This document shows positions 12,844 to 25,327 of a DNA stretch of 64,000 nucleotides, piece by piece. How positions within the stretch are numbered: position 1 is the first letter of the stretch; every line of letters starts with the position of its first letter. Source of the stretch: Carex sylvatica (taxonomy: Eukaryota; Streptophyta; Magnoliopsida; Poales; Cyperaceae); contig CAXKVR010000060.1 in NCBI GenBank assembly GCA_964058845.1, forward strand, positions 310,001 through 374,000, in the 5' to 3' direction. Below the pieces are notes generated by a model that searched no databases, had not been told where the DNA came from, and worked only from the letters and a program-made list of their open reading frames with translations. Made by a program: the position numbers and the translations under genes.

Positions 12844-15612
12844 ATGGCTGAGGCTGCTATTCTTGCCGCACTCAAGGTCATTGGAGATGTCCTGGCTAGC
12901 GAATTAGTGAAGCTAGCAGTCTCACAGACTTTCAATATTGGTCTCACTTTCACAGAGCTCAGAGAAAGCATGAACAACATCAGTCGAGAACTCAGTGTGA
13001 TGAAAGGGTACCTTGATGAGATAGATGGTGAGGACAGTGAATCTCATGTAGCCTGGGTAAAACAGGTACAAAATTCAGCAAACGATATTGAAGATATAGT
13101 GTCTGAATTTGCATACATAGTTGGTAACAAGAAATTTGATGGAAAATTGTTTTATTTTAGAACAATGGCAAAAACCCCAAAGGTGTTCATTAAGTTGAAA
13201 CGAATTGCTTCTGAACTGTCAGCAGTTGAGAAAAGTCTTAAGCATCTAGCAGAATTAAAAGAGCGATGGGTGACGAAAAACACCAAAATTCGCAAGAACT
13301 TGGACTACTCGAATGAATATTCACATTATGCAGCTGTCTCTGCTCATTTCATTGATGAAGATAATATTGTCGGAATCGAAGAAAATAGACGGGTGCTAAC
13401 AAACTGGGTTAATTGTGAGAAACCACAACTCTCTAAAATATCAGTTCGGGGAATGGGTGGTGTAGGAAAAACTACATTGGTTACCAATGTTTTCAAGAGA
13501 GAGAAAAAAAACTTTGATTGTTGTGCATGGGTTTCTATATCTCAATCATATTCCATCGAAAATATTCTACGGAATATAATCTTTCAAATTGATTTTGCTC
13601 CACGAAACTTTGATTGTGAACCGAATCTTCCTATAGACACAACCAACATGGATCTTAGAGGATTGAAAGAAAAGTTAAGTAAACTCTTGAAAGAAATGAA
13701 ATATTTGATTGTCTTAGATGATATGTGGTATCCAAAAGCATTTCTGGATATAAGTGACACACTTGTTGAAAACAATCGAGGCAGCCGAATTGTGATTACT
13801 ACGAGAATGGGTGAAGTAGCTAATCTTGCTCCAGAAAGCAATAATCTAGAACTAAAACCTTTGTTAGAAAAGGAATCGTGGGATTTGTTTTGTAGAAAGG
13901 CTTTTCCCCTTGAAGAAAACCGTGAATGTCCTCCTGCCCTAAAAGATTGGGCAACTGATATTGTTTCAAAGTGTGATGGCTTGCCTCTGGCTCTTGTTTC
14001 TTTGGGTGGTGTATTCTCATTGATTGATAAGACAGAATCCGAATGGAAGAGGGTATGTGATCAACTTAGTTGGGAGCTAGACAACAATCCAGGCTTGGAT
14101 CCATTGAGGAACATTTTAATTCTAAGCTTCATGTATCTTCCAAGATACCTCAAGAATTGCTTTTTATATTGTGGTTTATTTCCAGAAAATACTTTGCTTG
14201 CAAGAAAAAGACTTTTAAGGCTTTGGATAGCGGAGGGCTTCATAGAACAAAAGGGAAGAAGCACATTAGAAGAGGTGGCAGAGGGATACCTCCAAGAACT
14301 CATACAACGCAGCATGCTACAAGTTGTAAAAAAAAATACATGGGGTAGGGTGAAGAGATGTCGAATGCATGATACATTGAGAGAAGTGGTGATCGGTTTA
14401 TGTAGGAAAGAAAACTTCAGATTGCTACAAGAGGATAGCGAGATAGGAAATTACAACAACTCTGTTCGTCGGCTCTCAATAGACAAATTAAGAGCGGAGA
14501 TTAGCCATGATGTTTATTTACCGCGACTTAGAACTTTTATGTCAGTTGACCCTAATGTAGCCTCATCTCTTTTGAGATCTTTTATTTGGGATAAGTCCAG
14601 ATATCTTTCTGTTTTGAATTTGGAAGGCCAGAAAATCAAAACAGTAACGGATGAAATTGGGGAATTGTTCAATCTCCGTTATCTAGGTCTCAGGGACACA
14701 GAGGTGAAATTTCTTCCAAAATCTATTAAAAAACTTATAAATTTACAAACCCTGGATCTCATGGATTCTAAAATACAAAACTTACCGCATGGCATAGCAA
14801 GGCTAAAACAACTGCGTCATCTCTTTGCTCAGGTACGAGTTGATCCCACATATGGAATATTTCGAGCTATTGCTGGAGTATCTTTACCTAAGGGCATATT
14901 TTACCTGAAAGAGCTGCAAACTCTTCAGGCCTTGGAATCAAATGCTAGTACTATGAGGGAATTGGGAAATTTAACTCAGCTGAGAAGTTTCCGAATATTG
15001 AATGTTAAAGAAAACGACTCGGCACAGTTATGCAGATCATTATCAAATATGAGCTCCCTTTCCTACTTATCTATTCATGCAAGCAATGAGAATGAGCTTC
15101 TCCAATTAGAAGATTTGGAATTTCTGCCACAACTGCAGAAGTTACGTCTCTTTGGGCGACTAAAAGAACAAATGCTTGAGTCACCTTTGTTCAAAAATTC
15201 TGGCAAAGCTATTCAGCTAAGGCTTGCATGGTCTCAACTACAAAAAGACCCCCTGCCCTCTCTTTCACATTTGAACAATCTAACGTGGTTGACCCTCCAA
15301 AAAGCATTTAAAGACCCAAAACTAAACTTTAGAGTTGATTGGTTCCCCAAACTGAAGTTTCTCTCATTGAGGCAAATGCCTAATCTGGTTCAAGTGGAGA
15401 TGGAGCATGGCACCATGGTGATCCTTGAAAAAATTCAGCTATGGGAACTGGAACAGCTAAAGGAGATCCCAAAGGGTATCGACCACCTCAAAAACCTCAA
15501 GAGGATGGTCTGCAAAAACATGCCTGCTGATTTTGGAGAATTGGCTAGTGGAATCCACCAGCTATTTCATTTCAGATGTCATGTTATCCAGGTGGAAGCT
15601 GATACCACATAA
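12844..15612 (+). CDS. CC-NB-ARC-LRR disease resistance protein (RPM1-like CNL)
   Basis: Intracellular immune receptor of the coiled-coil NLR class: a nucleotide-controlled switch that senses pathogen effectors, directly or through a guarded host protein, and triggers defence or cell death. The predicted protein is 922 aa in a single exon. Residues 1-~150 form an Rx-type coiled-coil with an EDVID-like motif ('NDIEDIVSEF'). The NB-ARC domain shows the P-loop GMGGVGKTT (203-211, Lys209), RNBS-A 'FDCCAWVSIS', kinase-2 'LIVLDDMW' (Asp292-Asp293), RNBS-B 'GSRIVITTR', GLPLA (379-383), RNBS-D 'CFLYCGLFPE' and MHD (508-510). Leucine-rich repeats fill about 585-900, for example 'LFNLRYLGLRDTEVKFLP'. 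All switch motifs are intact and there is no frameshift, so it is probably functional. I chose the ATG in 'accATGg' because MAEAA is the usual CNL start; the upstream extension has no ATG. Which pathogen it recognises cannot be told. Confidence 0.95.
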   Translation: MAEAAILAALKVIGDVLASELVKLAVSQTFNIGLTFTELRESMNNISRELSVMKGYLDEIDGEDSESHVAWVKQVQNSANDIEDIVSEFAYIVGNKKFDGKLFYFRTMAKTPKVFIKLKRIASELSAVEKSLKHLAELKERWVTKNTKIRKNLDYSNEYSHYAAVSAHFIDEDNIVGIEENRRVLTNWVNCEKPQLSKISVRGMGGVGKTTLVTNVFKREKKNFDCCAWVSISQSYSIENILRNIIFQIDFAPRNFDCEPNLPIDTTNMDLRGLKEKLSKLLKEMKYLIVLDDMWYPKAFLDISDTLVENNRGSRIVITTRMGEVANLAPESNNLELKPLLEKESWDLFCRKAFPLEENRECPPALKDWATDIVSKCDGLPLALVSLGGVFSLIDKTESEWKRVCDQLSWELDNNPGLDPLRNILILSFMYLPRYLKNCFLYCGLFPENTLLARKRLLRLWIAEGFIEQKGRSTLEEVAEGYLQELIQRSMLQVVKKNTWGRVKRCRMHDTLREVVIGLCRKENFRLLQEDSEIGNYNNSVRRLSIDKLRAEISHDVYLPRLRTFMSVDPNVASSLLRSFIWDKSRYLSVLNLEGQKIKTVTDEIGELFNLRYLGLRDTEVKFLPKSIKKLINLQTLDLMDSKIQNLPHGIARLKQLRHLFAQVRVDPTYGIFRAIAGVSLPKGIFYLKELQTLQALESNASTMRELGNLTQLRSFRILNVKENDSAQLCRSLSNMSSLSYLSIHASNENELLQLEDLEFLPQLQKLRLFGRLKEQMLESPLFKNSGKAIQLRLAWSQLQKDPLPSLSHLNNLTWLTLQKAFKDPKLNFRVDWFPKLKFLSLRQMPNLVQVEMEHGTMVILEKIQLWELEQLKEIPKGIDHLKNLKRMVCKNMPADFGELASGIHQLFHFRCHVIQVEADTT

Positions 15613-16504
15613 ATAAGGTTTGCCTTCATATATACACTATCATTTTTTTTATTTTGCGTTCTGAAACTTGTACTTCAAATATCTGAGTCCGGTACTTAGA
15701 AGAAAAAATATGAATTAGCACCAACTATGCTAGCAACATCAAATGCATAAAAAAGGCTTTTATGTTGCTTAATTATGCATGCAACATAAAATGCTCAAAT
15801 TAGCTTACGTTTAAATGGAATGAGAGTTGATTCTTTGTGCTTGCAATGATTCCACCTATCAATGAATATTTGTGCTTTTTCTTCTGAAAAATGTACACAT
15901 TTTCCATTCAATTTCCATTAGACAATATTTTTAATGAGATTATGAGAATTAAAGAAACAACAAAAAAGACAGCTTTTAGTTTGACTTGCTGTTAATAGAT
16001 CCATGAAATATACTAATATGTTCCATTTTACCTAGAAGTGGCCTGGAACTAGGTAAATTAATGTTTCCAATATTTAAATCTTATATCATTGTGATTAGTA
16101 CTCTGAGACTGATCAGCAGACCAACTGCAATCGCTTCATGCTTTTTTTAAACATACCGTTATATGTTTTCATCCATTAGCTATTCTTCACGCAAGAGGTT
16201 CCCATAGAAAATTGTTTACTATCCTGGATGTATATCATCTTTCAGAATGGACGAGAATGTATATTGAACCTTTTTCATTTTTATGATAATATTTTTCAGT
16301 TTATTATTATAAAACCTGGTCGATTGTAAAGTAGCTTCTACTTTTCATTTTTTGAAGTTCCCGTAAAACTCTTTGATTGACAAAATATGTAATCCATTTC
16401 ATATCGCATGCTCTTCAGATATGCAAGCGGCATCTGTATATCGTCCACGAGCACAGTTGGAATGTTGTTGTAATGTGATGGATATTTCTTTTTTTGCTTT
16501 TTGT

Positions 16505-16925
16505 GGCTTAATTTCTTCCAGTATGTGCCGAACCTTGTTTTTGTTTTCTTTCTATATTTTTATTATTTGGGCTTGGATTTTATTATTGTAAGTTTAACTG
16601 TCATGCATATGTACTGCGCATGCTATTGGGTGCTTGGGAATTGGGATAAACATTGGTTGTGTTGAACATTTTGTGTTTGCCTTCTGTATTGTTTTTTTTT
16701 TTTTTTTTTTTTTTTTTGGGACTTGGATTTGATGATTGCAAGTTTAACAGTCATGCTTATGTAGTGCGCATTCTATTGGGGGGTGCTTGTGATAAACATT
16801 TATTTGTGTTGAACCTTGTTTTTGTTCTCTGAATTATTTTTATTTGGACTTGGATTTGATGATTGTAAGTTTAATTGACATGCATATTTACTGTGCATTC
16901 TTTGGGGTGCTTGCGATAAACATTG
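16505..16925 (+). repeat. Three diverged tandem copies inside the flank
   Basis: The phrase around 'ggacttggatttgatgattg', 'aagtttaa.tg.catgc' and 'gataaacatt' is repeated at about 16555-16655, 16718-16800 and 16843-16925. Other copies of the flank (about 600-670 and 45120-45210) hold it once or twice, so this is a local expansion. A T-run of 26 bases at 16692-16717 separates the first two copies. Confidence 0.6.
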
Positions 16926-17007
16926 TACTACTACTACTACCACCACCATCACCACCACCACCTCCACTACCTCCACCACTACTACTACTAATACTACGAC
17001 TATTATT
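16926..17007 (+). repeat. (CTA/CCA)n compound microsatellite
   Basis: Imperfect trinucleotide array of CTA, CCA and CTC units, directly after the last tandem copy. No gene function is implied. Confidence 0.8.
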
Positions 17008-17779
17008 TTGAATATAAATTGAGGATCAAGTCATCAAACTATTTAATATTACAGACTACTGTCATGAAAAGCTCGATCTCCCAGTACCTCAGGCTGCACC
17101 AATCTCCCTCCAAATAAGTCCCTAAAGTTGAGACCAACATTTTATACAAAAATCGGAGTTTAAAGAATAAAAACAAACTCTGTTCCTCCTTACTGGGGTA
17201 TGAAATTTGCATGTTTGAAATCTTGTTCCCCTTACCAGGGATTGAATATTGTTGTCTGACATAAAATTCAACAGCAGCAATTCACTCACTGGGCATCCAT
17301 ACGCCAAAGAAATAGGAGCTCCAAATTATATAAGAGTATCTTTTCCCGTACTTATTATAATTTGCAAATTCTTTCCTAGATTCAAACGAAATTTTTTGCA
17401 GTTACCCTCACTATTTATAATTAGAATTTGTGATTTTTTTAATTTGGTTGGCGGGATAGTGTTAAATGATTAAATATGTAGCAGCAGTTCTTTGGAGCCG
17501 TATTTCTCAATGCTCTGAGAAAAAGTTAAGAGGACTTGTGTAGCTTTATTCATTCTTCATACAATAAATATTAGAATAAATATTAGGTAGGTGTACATTG
17601 CAAAGCACCATAGCCTCATCATAGTTTTATATCACGTAATTAATACAAGGGAACAAATTTAGTAGATGTTCAGGAATTACGATAACTACTAACTGGAAGG
17701 ATGATTTGTAAAGGACTAAAAGTAACAATGTCTAGTTATAAACAAAATTTGTTAGCTGTCTGATCAAAGGTTAGCAAAG

Positions 17780-18566
17780 TATTCATACCTCGTCGTCCAA
17801 GTATTCATACCTTGTAATGCAAGTGTAAATAATTCATATGGCACTAGACGACATCTGAAAATATTAATATCAATTATTGCAAGTATTCATATCTCGTCGT
17901 GTAAGTATTCATACCTTATTGTGTAAGTATTAATAACTCGTAATCCAAGTGTAAATAGTTAATATGTCAAGTGTTTGTACCAAACATATTCTATCACAAT
18001 TTAACTAATTATTTTTCAAATGACACTGAATAACATATAAAAGCATTAATATCATGTATTGCAAGTATTTGTACATCGTCATGAAAGTGTAAATAGTTTA
18101 TATGTCAAGTGTTAGTAACTACAAAATCTATGAAATTTTAATTTTAATTTTTTCATATGACACTACATGATATATGAAAATATTAATTTCAAGTATTATA
18201 AGTTTATATTCATATCTCGTCATGCAAGTATAAATAGTTTATGTATCAAGTGTTTGTATCTAAAAAATTTATCAATAGTTTATTTTTTTCTTATGGCATC
18301 AGATGACGTTTGAAAGTATTAATATTAATTATTAAGTATTGTAAGTATTCATACCTCGTCATTCAAATCTGAATAGTTTATGTATCAAGTGTTTGTATCT
18401 AACAAATTTTATCAATTTTTTCTCATATGGCACTGGATGATGTCTGAAAGTATTAATATCAAGTGTTCAAACAATCATAATTCAAGTGTAAATAATTCAT
18501 GTATCAAGTGTTTGTATCTAACAAATTTTATCAATATTTTTTTCATATGGTACTAGATGATGTCTG
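17780..18566 (+). repeat. AT-rich tandem repeat, about 140-bp period
   Basis: About six diverged copies of a unit with the phrases 'attcatacctcgtc', 'caagtgtaaatagttta', 'caagtgtttgtat' and 'tgaaagtattaatatcaag'. Successive 'ctcgtcat' phrases lie near 18075, 18217 and 18357, roughly 140 bp apart. A related single or partial unit is at 54360-54490 in the third flank copy, so the unit is ancestral to the locus and was amplified here. Confidence 0.65.
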
Positions 18567-20250
18567 AAAGTATTAACGATGATAACTCAACATTTTGGTT
18601 CACAGGGATTTACGGACCCTCAGACAAATCCAATAGAAGGGATTTTTTTGAAGAGCTTACCTAGATCAAACCGCAAAGCGAGCCATGGCTACTCTGCGGT
18701 GACTTCAACGTAACCGTACAACACTCAGATAGAAACAATCCTACAATGGAATGGAGCGTTACCAATAGATTTTCAAACTTGGTGAGAGACCTAGGACTTT
18801 TGAATCTATCACTACAGGGTCGAATGTATACATGGTCTAACGACAGAGAATCTCCGGCCATGGCAAGGTTAGATCGTTTTCTAATCTCAACTGAATGGAA
18901 TACAAAATTCCCAAATTCAAAACAGACAGCCCTACTAAATACCTCTTCCAATCACTGTCCTATCATGTACACAGCCAACACGGGTTTTAGAAAATCAAAC
19001 TTTTTTAAGTTTGAAAACTGTTGGCTACGCTTTCCAGAGTTAGAGGAGATAGTCATACAGCATGGAAAATGCAACAGAAAGCACGCAACCCGACCGAATT
19101 GCATCAAAAGCTACTCTACATAAGAAAAACATTAAAGGAATGGGCAAATCCAAGAGTATGTACAATCAAGTCACAGATTACCATTTGCAGATAATATTTG
19201 GGTTGGATAGACAAGGTAAAAAAAGTTAGAACTACAACGGATCTAGAAAAGCTAGTACAATACCTCATTAAGAAAAGATACACAAACCTATCTATCTTAG
19301 AAGAAGATATATGGAGGCAGCGAGCGAAAATCAAATGGGAAGTGCAAGGGGATCGCAACACTAGCTACTTCCATGCGATAGCTTCAGGAAACAAGAGAAG
19401 GAATAATATCTCACAAATAGAATACCAAGGTCAAATGTATTCGGATCAGAAAACTAAGCACCAAGCTTTCTTTGACTTCTACAAAGGCTTAATGGGAGAT
19501 GATTCAAAACCAATGCCGCACATCCACTGGGATAATTTTTACCTGAAAAATAGAGACCTCTCCTACCTAGGCAGCCTCATATCTCTTGATGAAATAAAAG
19601 AAGTCATCAAAGCATGGCCAAGTAACATAAGCCCAGGAACATATGGTTTCACGGGAGAGTTCTACAAGAAATTTGTTGACACAATAGCACCAGACATACA
19701 CTCTATACTCACATCAGTGACCTTGGAAAACACATCTATTGAGCCACTCAACACCTCACTCTTAATTCTAATCCCCAAAAAAGAAAACCCGCAAACACCA
19801 GCCGACTACAAACCCATCAGCTTAGTTCATGCAGTCCAAAGAATTTTTTCTAAAATCTTGTCGAATATGCTACAAGATCAAATCCAACACTTAGTAGATT
19901 ATGCACAAACAGGCTTCGTAAAAAATAGACAAATAACTGAGGGTTATGTCTATGTGCAGCATATTCTGCATCATGACAAACAAACAAATTTGCAGCTTAT
20001 GATTTTAAAAGCAGATATACGAAAAGCCTTCAATACGGTAAGTTGGTAATTCATACTTGCGGTACTTCATAACTTTCATTTCCCAAACAGATGGTGCAAT
20101 TGGATTAAAAATTCGGTTTTTAAAGGATCTTCACAATTTGTCATAAATAGCTTGGCCGGAAAGAAACTCATTCTCAAACCAGGGGTCCGACAAGGGAATC
20201 CGCTCTCGCCTTTCCTTTTCATCTTAGCCATGGATTTCATCAACAGATGT
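18567..20250 (+). mobile_element. LINE relic, truncated at both ends
   Basis: The forward strand carries a LINE pol. The C-terminal part of the endonuclease/exonuclease/phosphatase domain comes first: 'LLCGDFNVT' at about 18695, then 'RLDRFLIST', then 'NHCPIM'. The reverse transcriptase follows ('ADYKPISLVHAVQRIFSKIL', 'GFVKNRQITEGY', 'LKADIRKAFNTV', 'GVRQGNPLSPFLFILAMDF'). In-frame stops at about 18660, 19122 and 20047 break it. It begins inside the endonuclease and stops before the YADD motif, at about 20250, so the RT catalytic centre is incomplete. No poly(A) tail or target duplication is visible. It is dead. Confidence 0.88.
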
Positions 20251-20496
20251 CAAATCAAGGTCACAGAAATCAAAGCAATACGGTTTTCCCTCTTCACATT
20301 AGACTCAGAGGGCTTGGAGGTGGAGGTGGAGGTGGAGGCGGTGGAGGAAGGAGTGCTGACGGTGGCAAAGCGGAGGCGGTGCACCTCTTCAAGCTCTTCC
20401 CTATCCTTCTCTATCCTCCGCTCTCATCTTGTCGCGAGGTAGGTGAGAAGTCACTTTTTTTTGTGGCGTCGTCGGGAAGGATAGAGAGAGAGGGGT

Positions 20497-20509
<13 letters not shown>
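20251..20509 (+). other. GC-richer segment of unknown origin
   Basis: The sequence turns from LINE to a GC-rich stretch with a (GGAGGT)n-like run at about 20315-20345. No domain is recognised. It could be a leader exon of a captured or transposon gene. An AT/GA microsatellite follows. Confidence 0.3.
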
Positions 20510-20542
<33 letters not shown>

Positions 20543-20957
20543 TATGCTAATATGCATTCGGTAGCATATGGGCCGAAATACATCCGGTCCAAATTTGAAA
20601 TTTCAAAATCCAAAAAAGTCGATCTAAATCGTTCATCTTGTTCTCCATATTAATATGTGCTTGGAGACCAAATTTTATATTTTTCTAAATTTATTTACTA
20701 TTTATTAAGCCACTTTGAAAATTACCGATCCAACCGTGGCTTAACAAAATATTAAAATCAACAGCCATCGTTGGATCAGCAATTTTCAAAGTGGCTTAAT
20801 AAATAGTACAAAAATTCAGAAAAATATAAAATTTGGTCTCCAAGCACATATTAATATGGAGAACAAGATGAACAGTTCAGATCGACTTTTTGAATTTTGA
20901 AATTTCAAATTTGGACCGGATGTATTTCGGCCCATATGCTACCGAATGCATATTAGC

Positions 20958-20998
<41 letters not shown>
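20510..20998. mobile_element. Foldback MITE, family F1 copy 1
   Basis: Inverted arms run from 20546 ('ctaatatgcattcggtagca') to 20956 (its complement). The centre is near 20745. The outer flanks are a (GA)n run on the left (20516-20542) and a (TC)n run on the right (20960-20998), which extend the hairpin. No coding capacity. A second copy of the same family in the same orientation lies at 24914-25323. Shared internal phrases include 'gagaccaaattttatattttt' on the arms. Confidence 0.85.
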
Positions 20999-20999
<1 letters not shown>

Positions 21000-21021
21000 G
21001 TGTGTGTATATATATATATAT

Positions 21022-21425
21022 AAGAAGTGTTAAAATGCACTATTGGTTTTATGCCCCCACCATACCCCACATCTCTATCTCTGTTTACATAGTTCAAACA
21101 GTCGATCCGAACCGTTTATCTTGTTCTACATATTAAAATGTTCTTAGAGACCAAATTTTATATTTTTTGGAATTTGTTTACTATTTATTTAGATAGGTAC
21201 AAAATCACTATATCTGAACCATCCAAAAATAGTGATTTTGTACCTATCTAAAAAATAGTAAAATAATTCCAAGAAAATATAAAATTTGGTCTCTAAACAC
21301 ATTTTAATATGTAGAACAAGATGAACGGTTCGGATCGACTGTTTGACCTTTGTAAATGAAGATAGAGATGTGGGGTATGGTTGGGGCACAAAACCAATAG
21401 TGCATTATAACCCTACTCTATATAT
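21022..21425. mobile_element. Foldback MITE, family F2
   Basis: Inverted arms from 'gcactattggtttt' (about 21047) to 'aaaaccaatagtgca' (about 21390-21405), with the centre near 21215 ('aaaatcactat' / 'atagtgatttt'). It sits within TA-rich ends. The arms share the phrase 'gaccaaattttatatttttt' and the 'cgatccgaaccgtt' phrase with family F1 and with 36490-36800, so these foldbacks look like one superfamily. Non-coding. Confidence 0.8.
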
Positions 21426-21695
21426 ATATATTTGTAGTATTTTTTGGTTTTTGTATGTTTTCATGTGAGATTTTTAGGGATTCTCCCTCTCACTTACTAT
21501 TTTTGTAGTATAATTTGTAGGTTATTAAAGGTTTTTGTGATGGTTTCTGTTGGTTTTTGTACATTGTAGGGATTTTAGAGATTTTCCCTCTTATTTACTA
21601 TTTTCTAGTTTTTTGATGTGATGTTACAATAGATTGTAGTGTTTTTCTAGACTAAGAAGAACTTATTTTGATATTTAAACTTTTTGGCCTGCAGC

Positions 21696-24500
21696 CATGT
21701 CATCACCATCTCACTCTCCAACTCCAAGAACGATATGAAAGGGGAAAGTGAAACACCGACTGACAAGAAGTTGGCAAAAATTCAAGATTACCACATACGA
21801 TAAGGCTCACAAGTCGCATGTCATAAAGGTACAATTCGCTACACGATAAACTTTAATTTTATTTACTAATGCACTATGATGTACATTAAAGCCATTGCAC
21901 TGCACATTTGGGATGATGAGGATACTCAGCTTATTTTGTACCAATCATAGGCTAGACTTTATATTTAGCTTATTTAGATTTCAGTATTTTGATGTGATAT
22001 TGCACTTCTTAAGGTTAGTTGATGCATAGCTAGCCTAATTATTTGGTTGTTTGTGTTTTATTTTGGTTGTGCTTAGGTGATGATGTACTTCTTTATGTTA
22101 GTTGATGCATAGCTAGCTTACCTGGTTGTTTGTGTTTTGTGTGGGGAAATAAATCTGCCACAATCCTTATGGGGGTTATAGGGTCCTATTATTCTAAATC
22201 CAACCTTTCATTTTTTGAATTGTATGAATCTCTATAGAAGTTATTTTTTATGCACGAATCTCAAAATAAATGAAAGGTTGGATTTGGGATAACATGACCC
22301 TACAATCCCCTTAGGATTGTGGCAGATTTATTTCTTGTGGGAAGTGATGATGTGTGCTCTGTTAGGCAGGGTTTTGGGTATTTTTTTCTGTGATTTAATT
22401 ATTCTATAACATGAAATATATATGCAAGCAATACTTTGCCTTATTGAAAAATAACATAGAGTGCTTCATTGTTTTAAGATTGCAATAAATTCAAGCGGCA
22501 ATGCAGCAACAGCTAAGATGTCAAAAGCATCCAAGCGAAAAGCAACAAGTCTACATCCCTTGGACTCGATCGAGGTAAGTCCACATCTCTTTACCGTACT
22601 TTGTTGGATTAATTTTTATTTGATTTAATGGACTTCTGAATTAATTAAATATCTTATGCTTAATTACATCTGCATGCAGGAGGTGAGAAGATGCACTGTG
22701 AGCATCAACTATGGTCAGGGACCAGTCGTTGTTGCAAACGGGCATGTTTATCCTATCACTGAGTTTCAATCATGTTATGGTGATGCCATCCTACCAGGGC
22801 ATGTGCTGGTGTTTGTCGAAAGCATAACTGAGACATATAGCCACTTACCTCTATCTGTATCGGTTCTAGGCAGGGTTTTCCTCTAGGATGCCATCGGAGC
22901 AAAAATCCAATGGCCGAAGATGGGGATCAGTCTTGCAGAGGTCAAATTAATAAATTGTTTACTAAATATTCTCATTAATGTGATCACACTTTTTATTTGT
23001 TTAATCATGTATATAATTTGTTATTGTAGGAAGTGTTGGTAGGTGACGATGGTCAATGGTTATCGCTTGTCAGTGCGGAGTTATTACAACAGCTTGGAGA
23101 ACACCAAAAACAGCTCCATGCGACTTATCTTCAGATCCCCTATTAAATGGAGATAGCTGGGTGTGTGATATCCTTCCGATACTAACTAGGACCGAGGGCT
23201 TCCTAATCTCATTGGGGGTTTAGGAAACTGAGGGATTTCATGACTTGACGGCCACTGGACATTTCTATTATACAATTCTATTCTCTGTGAAACTTTATTT
23301 TTTTTAAACATATTTATTATCTTCACAGTTCACTCCTTCCTCCACTAGCCTGATAATCATTATTTTCAAGTGTTGCTTGACCATTGTTCTTTCCCTTGAG
23401 AAAAACAACTTGTTCATCAGACATATGGATGTAGGCATGATGTGCACAATATTGATTCAACACTATAACCAAGCGTCGATGCGGTACTGCATCAAAAGCT
23501 TGCTGAGGTTAAAGGACAAGACAATCATCTTTGCACCGTACCACGAGAGGTAATATCATAGAGTTCACTCATGTTTCTTTTCCTTAAATCATAAGTCCAT
23601 ATTGATTTATTACTATTACTTTAATTGTAGGGATCATTGAGTTGCTTGTGATACTTTCAAGAATGCATGTGGTGTACTGCACCGACTCCAAATTTGTGGA
23701 TAACTAGATTTTTACAATTGAATCTCATTTGCGAAAGTAAGCAAAATGATTATAATGTAAAATACAAAGTAATAATTTGATCTATGTGATAAATTCCTAG
23801 GATAAGTACCACACTAATTTTTATTAATTGTAGGGCTTATGCCAAATATCTACGGGAGACTGGACAGCAAACGGAGCAGATACAAACTTGTGACTGGGCA
23901 ATGTTTGAGGTATTATAAAATTTAATGGAGTATTTCATTTTAACTTATTTCAAGTTCAAACATAAAGGAAACATAAAGGAACCACTACAGATGATAGTTG
24001 AACAGTATTTGACTGTCATTGAAGATGCTATACTCCTTCACCAGTACATGTCAATGAAAATTGTGGTGTACTTAGTTTATATCATTAGCCCCTTGTTGTG
24101 TGACTTAGTTATTGCTACCTTAGTATATGTACTTTTAGAGTTTAGACTCACAAAAGTTTGATTTATAAAATTGAATTTTGTTTTCAAACTCTATTTTTAG
24201 TCTCCACAGCAAGAATCCAACTAGGAGTGCGAATACTATGTGATAAAAAATATGTATTTCATCATTCGTCATTACGTAAGATGATTTTCACATCAGGTAT
24301 GTCAATTTGTTTCTATCATGCACTGATTTTTAAGTTCTTAATTAATCATACATGCACTATTATTAATATATTTTAATTTAAATATGCAGTCTCCCCTACC
24401 ACTGAATACATATCCTCCCGCAGAACTGAACCAGATTCGTGAGCGATAGTGCAAGTATGTATTGGAATGGCATGTACCACCTTTTGAAGAGGGATATTAA
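21696..24500 (+). pseudogene. CACTA-associated protein with Ulp1-like protease domain (broken)
   Basis: Exon-sized coding pieces in one direction. ATG at 21696 opens a short basic N-terminus with an early stop. At 22680-22886 there is a domain 'CTVSINYGQGPVVVANGHVY', similar in layout to the plant-transposon domain I associate with DUF8039 and to 51031-51275 in this window. At 23500-23550 'KDKTIIFAPYHE' precedes 'DH' plus a stop (expected HW) at about 23632. At 24201 'SPQQESN', a stop, then 'ECEYYVIKNM' matches the Ulp1 (C48 cysteine peptidase) motif QxxxWECGYYVM. At 24390-24500 comes the C-terminal tail 'PPAELNQIRE'. Stops and the Ser in place of the usual leading Cys make it non-functional. 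Family role: SUMO-protease-like domains carried by many plant CACTA elements, with unclear function in transposition. Confidence 0.6.
22146..22334. mobile_element. Foldback MITE, 189 bp
   Basis: The left end GAAATAAATCTGCCACAATCC-like arm pairs with the right end (GGATTGTGGCAGATTTATTTC). The arms run about 70 bp with a short centre near 22240. It lies inside the CACTA-A coding region. Flanks 'tgtgg' on both sides suggest a short target duplication but its length is ambiguous. Confidence 0.8.
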
Positions 24501-24881
24501 AAACTTTAGGTAATTATGATATACATTGTAACAATTAATGGTTGTGTTTTGCTATTAACTGATATAAAAGTACAATTAATGCTGGTGGTTTTTTGGTGTA
24601 AGTACAACCAGTGGGGGTGTCATTTTTCAAATATCCATTGCTGGCTTTAGTTTAGTCATACGGGTGGAGGGGACCGGTGTGTGATTCTAGTATGTCTTGG
24701 AGATTGTTCTAATTTATTGCAACAAAACATATAAGTTAATTAATGATGGTACTTGGATTAATTTAGTGCTGCATGCATTGTTCTATATATATGTGTGTTG
24801 GTCTTCTATATTATCTTGCTTAATTTGATGTATGTTATTTGTATTTGATTTGGTGCTATATATATAGATCTAGAGAGGGAT

Positions 24882-24913
<32 letters not shown>

Positions 24914-25323
24914 CTAATATGCATTCGGTAGCATATGGACCGAAATACATACGGTCCAAATTTAAAATTTCAAAATTCAAAAAGTTGATCTGAACCGTTC
25001 ATCTTGTTTTCCATATTAAGATGTTCTTGGAGACCAAATTTTACATTTTTTTGATCTTTTTTTACTATTTATTAAGCTACTTTGAAAATTGCTGATCCAA
25101 CTGTGGCTTAACAAAACAGTAAAATCAGCAACCACCGTTGGATTAGCAATTTTCAAAGTGGCTTAATAAATAGTAAAAAGATTTAGAAAAATGTAAAATT
25201 TGGTCTCCAAGCACATATTAATATGAAGAACAAGATGAATGGTTCAGATCGACTTTTTGGATTTTGAAATTTCAAATTTGGACCGTATATATTTCGGCCC
25301 ATATGCTACCGAATGCATATTAG
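24914..25323. mobile_element. Foldback MITE, family F1 copy 2
   Basis: Same ends ('ctaatatgcattcggtagca' and complement) and internal sequence as 20546-20956, with scattered substitutions. (GA)n flanks the left side and (TC)n the right. Centre near 25110. It is inserted downstream of the CACTA-A coding remnant. Confidence 0.85.
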
Positions 25324-25327
25324 CATA

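Larger units (their letters stand above)
15613..17775 (+). repeat. NLR-unit downstream flank, copy 2 (no gene)
   Basis: Non-coding DNA after the receptor stop. It parallels copy 1 and the copy after 44.1 kb: 15650-15680 ('tctgaaacttg') matches 44150-44160, 15740-15760 ('aaatgcataaaaa') matches 44225-44240, and 17150-17330 matches 46550-46740 (both end in 'ctccaaattatata'). It breaks off near 17775. The continuation, judged by copy 1, resumes at 25755. Confidence 0.75.
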